A stretch of 53,510 nt of DNA from Halieaceae bacterium (GTDB lineage Bacteria > Pseudomonadota > Gammaproteobacteria > Pseudomonadales > Halieaceae), in contig JANQLM010000127.1 in NCBI GenBank assembly GCA_028280635.1, positions 1 through 53,510 on the forward strand, read 5' to 3'. The position numbers were made by a program, and so were the translations under genes. This document shows positions 51,118 through 53,510 of the stretch, one piece after another; the first letter of the stretch is position 1, and each line of letters opens with the position of its first letter. The notes under the pieces are model-generated. The model had not been told where the DNA came from, did no database searches, and saw only the letters and a program-made list of their open reading frames with translations.

Positions 51118-51485
51118 TTCAACACCTTGTAGCCGCGCCCGCGCATGCAGCGCTTGACCACCTGGGACTTCTCCTGGTCGCCGCGTATGGCGGATTTTGC
51201 GCCACCGGCCACGGCACCGACGCCGGCAAACTCACCGATGCTCTCACCGAGAATTGCGCCAGTGGCAGCGCCCACCGCACCGCCGGCGGCAGCGCCCTTG
51301 GCCACCCCCTGCTCAATGCGCACCTGGTCGGCATACCCCTCGCAATCGGCCAGGTCCTCGTGATAACGGCTCATGTTGACGCCCTTGGTGTCTACAATAG
51401 GGCCTGGCGCCGAGGAACAGGCCGCCAGCGCGCCCACCAGGGCGGCGAGCAGCAGGCGATGCAGGGAAGAACTGGACATATTCAT
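51114..51485 (-). CDS. Glycine-zipper lipoprotein
   Basis: The 123-residue protein begins MNMSSSSLHRLLLAALVGALAACSS, a lipoprotein signal with lipobox LAAC. The mature part has a glycine-zipper stretch, AKGAAAGGAVGAATGAILGESIGEFAGVGAVAGG in outline, that can insert into membranes, and ends with CMRGRGYKVLN. Such small outer-membrane lipoproteins (YMGG/SlyB-like) help envelope stability. AAGGAG precedes ATG 51485. Confidence 0.85.
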   Translation of the reverse strand: MNMSSSSLHRLLLAALVGALAACSSAPGPIVDTKGVNMSRYHEDLADCEGYADQVRIEQGVAKGAAAGGAVGAATGAILGESIGEFAGVGAVAGGAKSAIRGDQEKSQVVKRCMRGRGYKVLN

Positions 51486-51586
51486 AGGGCTCTCCTTGTG
51501 GTTTTCTCCATGGCTATACTTTGTAAACGTCTTACCTCTAAAACGGTATACACAGGAAAAAAATTCCATTTGCAGGAAAAAAAACT

Positions 51587-52486
51587 ATGAGTGTCCTTCG
51601 CACCCCCGACGAGCAGTTCCAGTCATTGCCCGACTACGATTTTGCGCCCCACTACTACACCATCGACGACCCCGGGCTCGGCGAGCTGCGCCTGCACTAC
51701 CTTGACGAGGGCCCCCGGGACGGCCCGGTGGTGCTGTGCATGCACGGGGAGCCGAGCTGGTGCTACCTGTACCGGAAGATGATCCCGGTATTTGTGGCCG
51801 CGGGCATGCGCGTGCTGGCACCCGACCTGATCGGCTTCGGCCGCTCCGACAAACCCAGCAATCGCGAGGACTACAGCTACCAGTCCCATATGGACTGGAT
51901 CACCGACTGGTTCCTGGGCATGAACGTCAGCGATGTGACCTTTGTTGGCCAGGACTGGGGCGGCCTGCTGGGCCTCAGGCTGTTGGCGGAGAATCCCGAC
52001 CATTTTGCGCGCTTCTCCATTGGCAATACCATGCTGCCCACCGGCGACATGCCCGCCAACGACGCCTTCATGGCCTGGAGACAGTTCAGCCAGGAGGATC
52101 CGGTGTTTGATATTGGCTTCATCTGCAACGAACTGGGCAACGGCGACCTGACCGAGGCGGAAATAGACGCCTACCGCGCCCCCTTCCCCGGCGATGAATA
52201 CAAGGCCGGCGCCCGCCAGTTCCCCACCCTGGTGCCCATTTCCACGGATGATCCCGCGCGGGAGCCCAACCTGGCGGCCTGGAAAGTGCTGGAGGCCTGG
52301 GAAAAACCGGCGCTGATGTGCTTCTCGGACGGCGACCCAATCCTCGGTGAGGCCTATAAGATTTTCCTGGAACGGGTGCCCGGCACCGCCGGCCAGCCCC
52401 ATGTGACCTTGCACGGTGGTCACTTCGTGCAGAATACTGATGGCCCGCGCTGGGCCCAGACCGTGGTTGACTGGATCAACGCCTGA
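51587..52486 (+). CDS. Haloalkane dehalogenase-like alpha/beta hydrolase
   Basis: The 299-residue protein has HGEPSW at 53-58 (oxyanion hole), the nucleophile elbow GQDWGG with Asp123 and Trp124, and LHGGHFVQ with the catalytic His. An Asp nucleophile followed by Trp is the hallmark of haloalkane dehalogenases, where the Trp helps bind halide. It should release halide from small haloalkanes, or act on epoxides in related subtypes. AGGA precedes ATG 51587. It is divergent from the glycine-zipper lipoprotein. Confidence 0.92.
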   Translation: MSVLRTPDEQFQSLPDYDFAPHYYTIDDPGLGELRLHYLDEGPRDGPVVLCMHGEPSWCYLYRKMIPVFVAAGMRVLAPDLIGFGRSDKPSNREDYSYQSHMDWITDWFLGMNVSDVTFVGQDWGGLLGLRLLAENPDHFARFSIGNTMLPTGDMPANDAFMAWRQFSQEDPVFDIGFICNELGNGDLTEAEIDAYRAPFPGDEYKAGARQFPTLVPISTDDPAREPNLAAWKVLEAWEKPALMCFSDGDPILGEAYKIFLERVPGTAGQPHVTLHGGHFVQNTDGPRWAQTVVDWINA

Positions 52487-52534
52487 GCCAAGCCGCTAAC
52501 ACCGCAATAATCCCGCAGGAATAAGGAACGCCCC

Positions 52535-52960
52535 ATGCCGAACAGACCAACCACCATCCAGGACTGCATGCGCAAGAACCCGCTGACGATCAACCAGGGC
52601 GCCAACATCCTACAGGCCGTGGAGATGATCGTGGAGTACAAGCTCACCGGCCTCACGGTAACCGATGATGCCGGCTGCGTGGTGGGTATTCTTTCGGAAA
52701 TCGAGTGCCTGGAGGCCATCCTCGACAGCATCTACAACGACGGCGACGCCGAGCATTACCTGGTCAAGGAAGTCATGCAAACCAACGTCAATTCCTGCAC
52801 CCCCGCCGACGGTATCGTGGAGGTCGCCCAGGACATGCTCAAAACTCGCCAGCGTCGCCGCCCTGTGATCACCGACGGCCGACTGGTGGGCCAGGTCAGC
52901 AGCAGCAACGTGCTGTGGGCCCTGATGGAGTATTCGCGCCGTAAAACCCAGCAGGGCTGA
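52535..52960 (+). CDS. Tandem CBS-domain protein
   Basis: The 141-residue protein is two CBS motifs (MRKNPLTINQGANILQAVEMIVEYKLTGLTV and VMQTNVNSCTPADGIVEVAQDML), which pair as a Bateman module and sense adenine nucleotides. It has no enzyme or channel domain attached. Its target is unknown. AAGGAA lies 8 bases before ATG 52535, and a lipoprotein gene begins 7 bases after it. Confidence 0.92.
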   Translation: MPNRPTTIQDCMRKNPLTINQGANILQAVEMIVEYKLTGLTVTDDAGCVVGILSEIECLEAILDSIYNDGDAEHYLVKEVMQTNVNSCTPADGIVEVAQDMLKTRQRRRPVITDGRLVGQVSSSNVLWALMEYSRRKTQQG

Positions 52961-52967
52961 GCGCGAT

Positions 52968-53510
52968 ATGCGGCTTTTCCACCCCTGGCTGGCGCTGGCC
53001 CTGGCGACGGCGCTGGCCGCCTGCTCCGAGTCAACGCCGCCCGACACCACCGCCCCACCGGCGATGCCGATGGACGCGGAGACCCTGCGCCAGCAGACCC
53101 GCGCGAGCAATGTCGAGATCATCCGCGACGACTACGGGGTAGCACATATCTACGGCCAGTCCGATGCGGACGCCGTCTTCGGCCTGCTGTACGCCCAGGC
53201 AGAGGACGATTTCCCGCGGGTGGAGCGTAACTACATCTGGGCCCTGGGCCGGCTCGCCGAGGTGGAGGGCGAACAGGCCCTGTTCAGTGACCTGCGAGCA
53301 CGCCTGTACATGACGGAAATCGAGGCACGCCAGGCCTATGCCAGCGCGCCTGACTGGCTCAAAACACTCTGCATTGCCTTTGCCGACGGCCTCAACTACT
53401 ACCTCCGCACCCACTCCGAGGTGAAGCCCAGCCTGCTCACGCGCTTTGAGCCCTGGATGCCCATGTACTTTTTTGAGGGCTCCATCGGCGGTGATATCGA
53501 GCAGATTCCG
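52968..53510 (+). CDS. Penicillin acylase-family lipoprotein, 5' part
   Basis: The visible 181 residues have a lipoprotein signal (LATALAACSES, Cys near 19), then VEIIRDDYGVAHIYGQSDADAVFGLLYAQAEDDFPRVERN, the alpha-chain start of the Ntn-hydrolase penicillin/AHL acylase family. The gene runs past the right edge, so the autocatalytic Ser or Thr of the beta-chain is not in the window. Such periplasmic acylases cleave amides such as acyl-homoserine lactones or penicillins. Confidence 0.9.
   Translation, partial: MRLFHPWLALALATALAACSESTPPDTTAPPAMPMDAETLRQQTRASNVEIIRDDYGVAHIYGQSDADAVFGLLYAQAEDDFPRVERNYIWALGRLAEVEGEQALFSDLRARLYMTEIEARQAYASAPDWLKTLCIAFADGLNYYLRTHSEVKPSLLTRFEPWMPMYFFEGSIGGDIEQIP

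Overview
The window is high-GC (roughly 60%), gene-dense bacterial chromosome from a gammaproteobacterium. The mix of acyl-CoA metabolism, Rieske/P450 oxygenases, an RND efflux pump, a haloalkane dehalogenase-like hydrolase and many small stand-alone enzymes fits a marine Halieaceae (OM60/NOR5)-type organism. That placement is an inference from gene content; no rRNA or other taxonomic marker is present. No tRNA, rRNA, prophage or CRISPR array was seen.

Layout. 1-4937: an acyl-CoA dehydrogenase plus aminoglycoside-phosphotransferase-like pair, a small HNH protein, a small helical protein, a DUF1254 lipoprotein and a patatin-like lipase. 5084-5950: an SDR dehydrogenase whose last seven codons and stop codon are repeated four times in tandem. 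6035-12356: an RND efflux adaptor and pump, a quinol-monooxygenase-like protein and a membrane-anchored serine hydrolase. 12498-14400: a VOC protein and a degenerate GGDEF-EAL protein. 14602-about 15800: three lower-GC gene cassettes, each with a recombination site of the integron attC type but with no integrase nearby. 15904-19924: small genes (cupin, P-loop kinase, MAPEG, thioesterase, SPOR, ferric-reductase-like, ABM). 20007-25470: acyl-CoA synthetase, a tightly overlapping tesB-HAD-pepD set, and a second SDR. 25528-31404: a P-type ATPase, a Kef-type antiporter and a two-domain UspA. 32204-35424: a cytochrome P450 and Rieske oxygenase operon facing a TetR gene across a 32-bp near-perfect palindrome. 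35431-37037: an Old Yellow Enzyme and a DUF427 protein.

37141-43218 is the most interesting metabolic locus. A seven-gene operon encodes a DUF1445 protein, the 5-oxoprolinase subunits PxpA, PxpB and PxpC, a DUF4392 protein, a D-amino-acid aminotransferase and an alanine racemase. DUF1445 and DUF4392 are the two halves of the animal mitochondrial D-glutamate cyclase DGLUCY. Here they are separate proteins bracketing the oxoprolinase, so the operon could interconvert L-Ala, D-Ala, D-Glu, 5-oxoproline and Glu. 

43311-53510: a 1260-residue AsmA-like protein, a non-coding tandem-repeat region, a zinc-ribbon membrane protein, a BtrH-like/DUF4872 protein divergent from a DUF3267 HExxH membrane protein across a perfect palindrome, a Ppx/GppA phosphatase, a glycine-zipper lipoprotein, a haloalkane-dehalogenase-like hydrolase, a CBS protein and the start of a penicillin-acylase-family lipoprotein. 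Many neighbouring genes overlap by 1-8 bases, which points to translational coupling.
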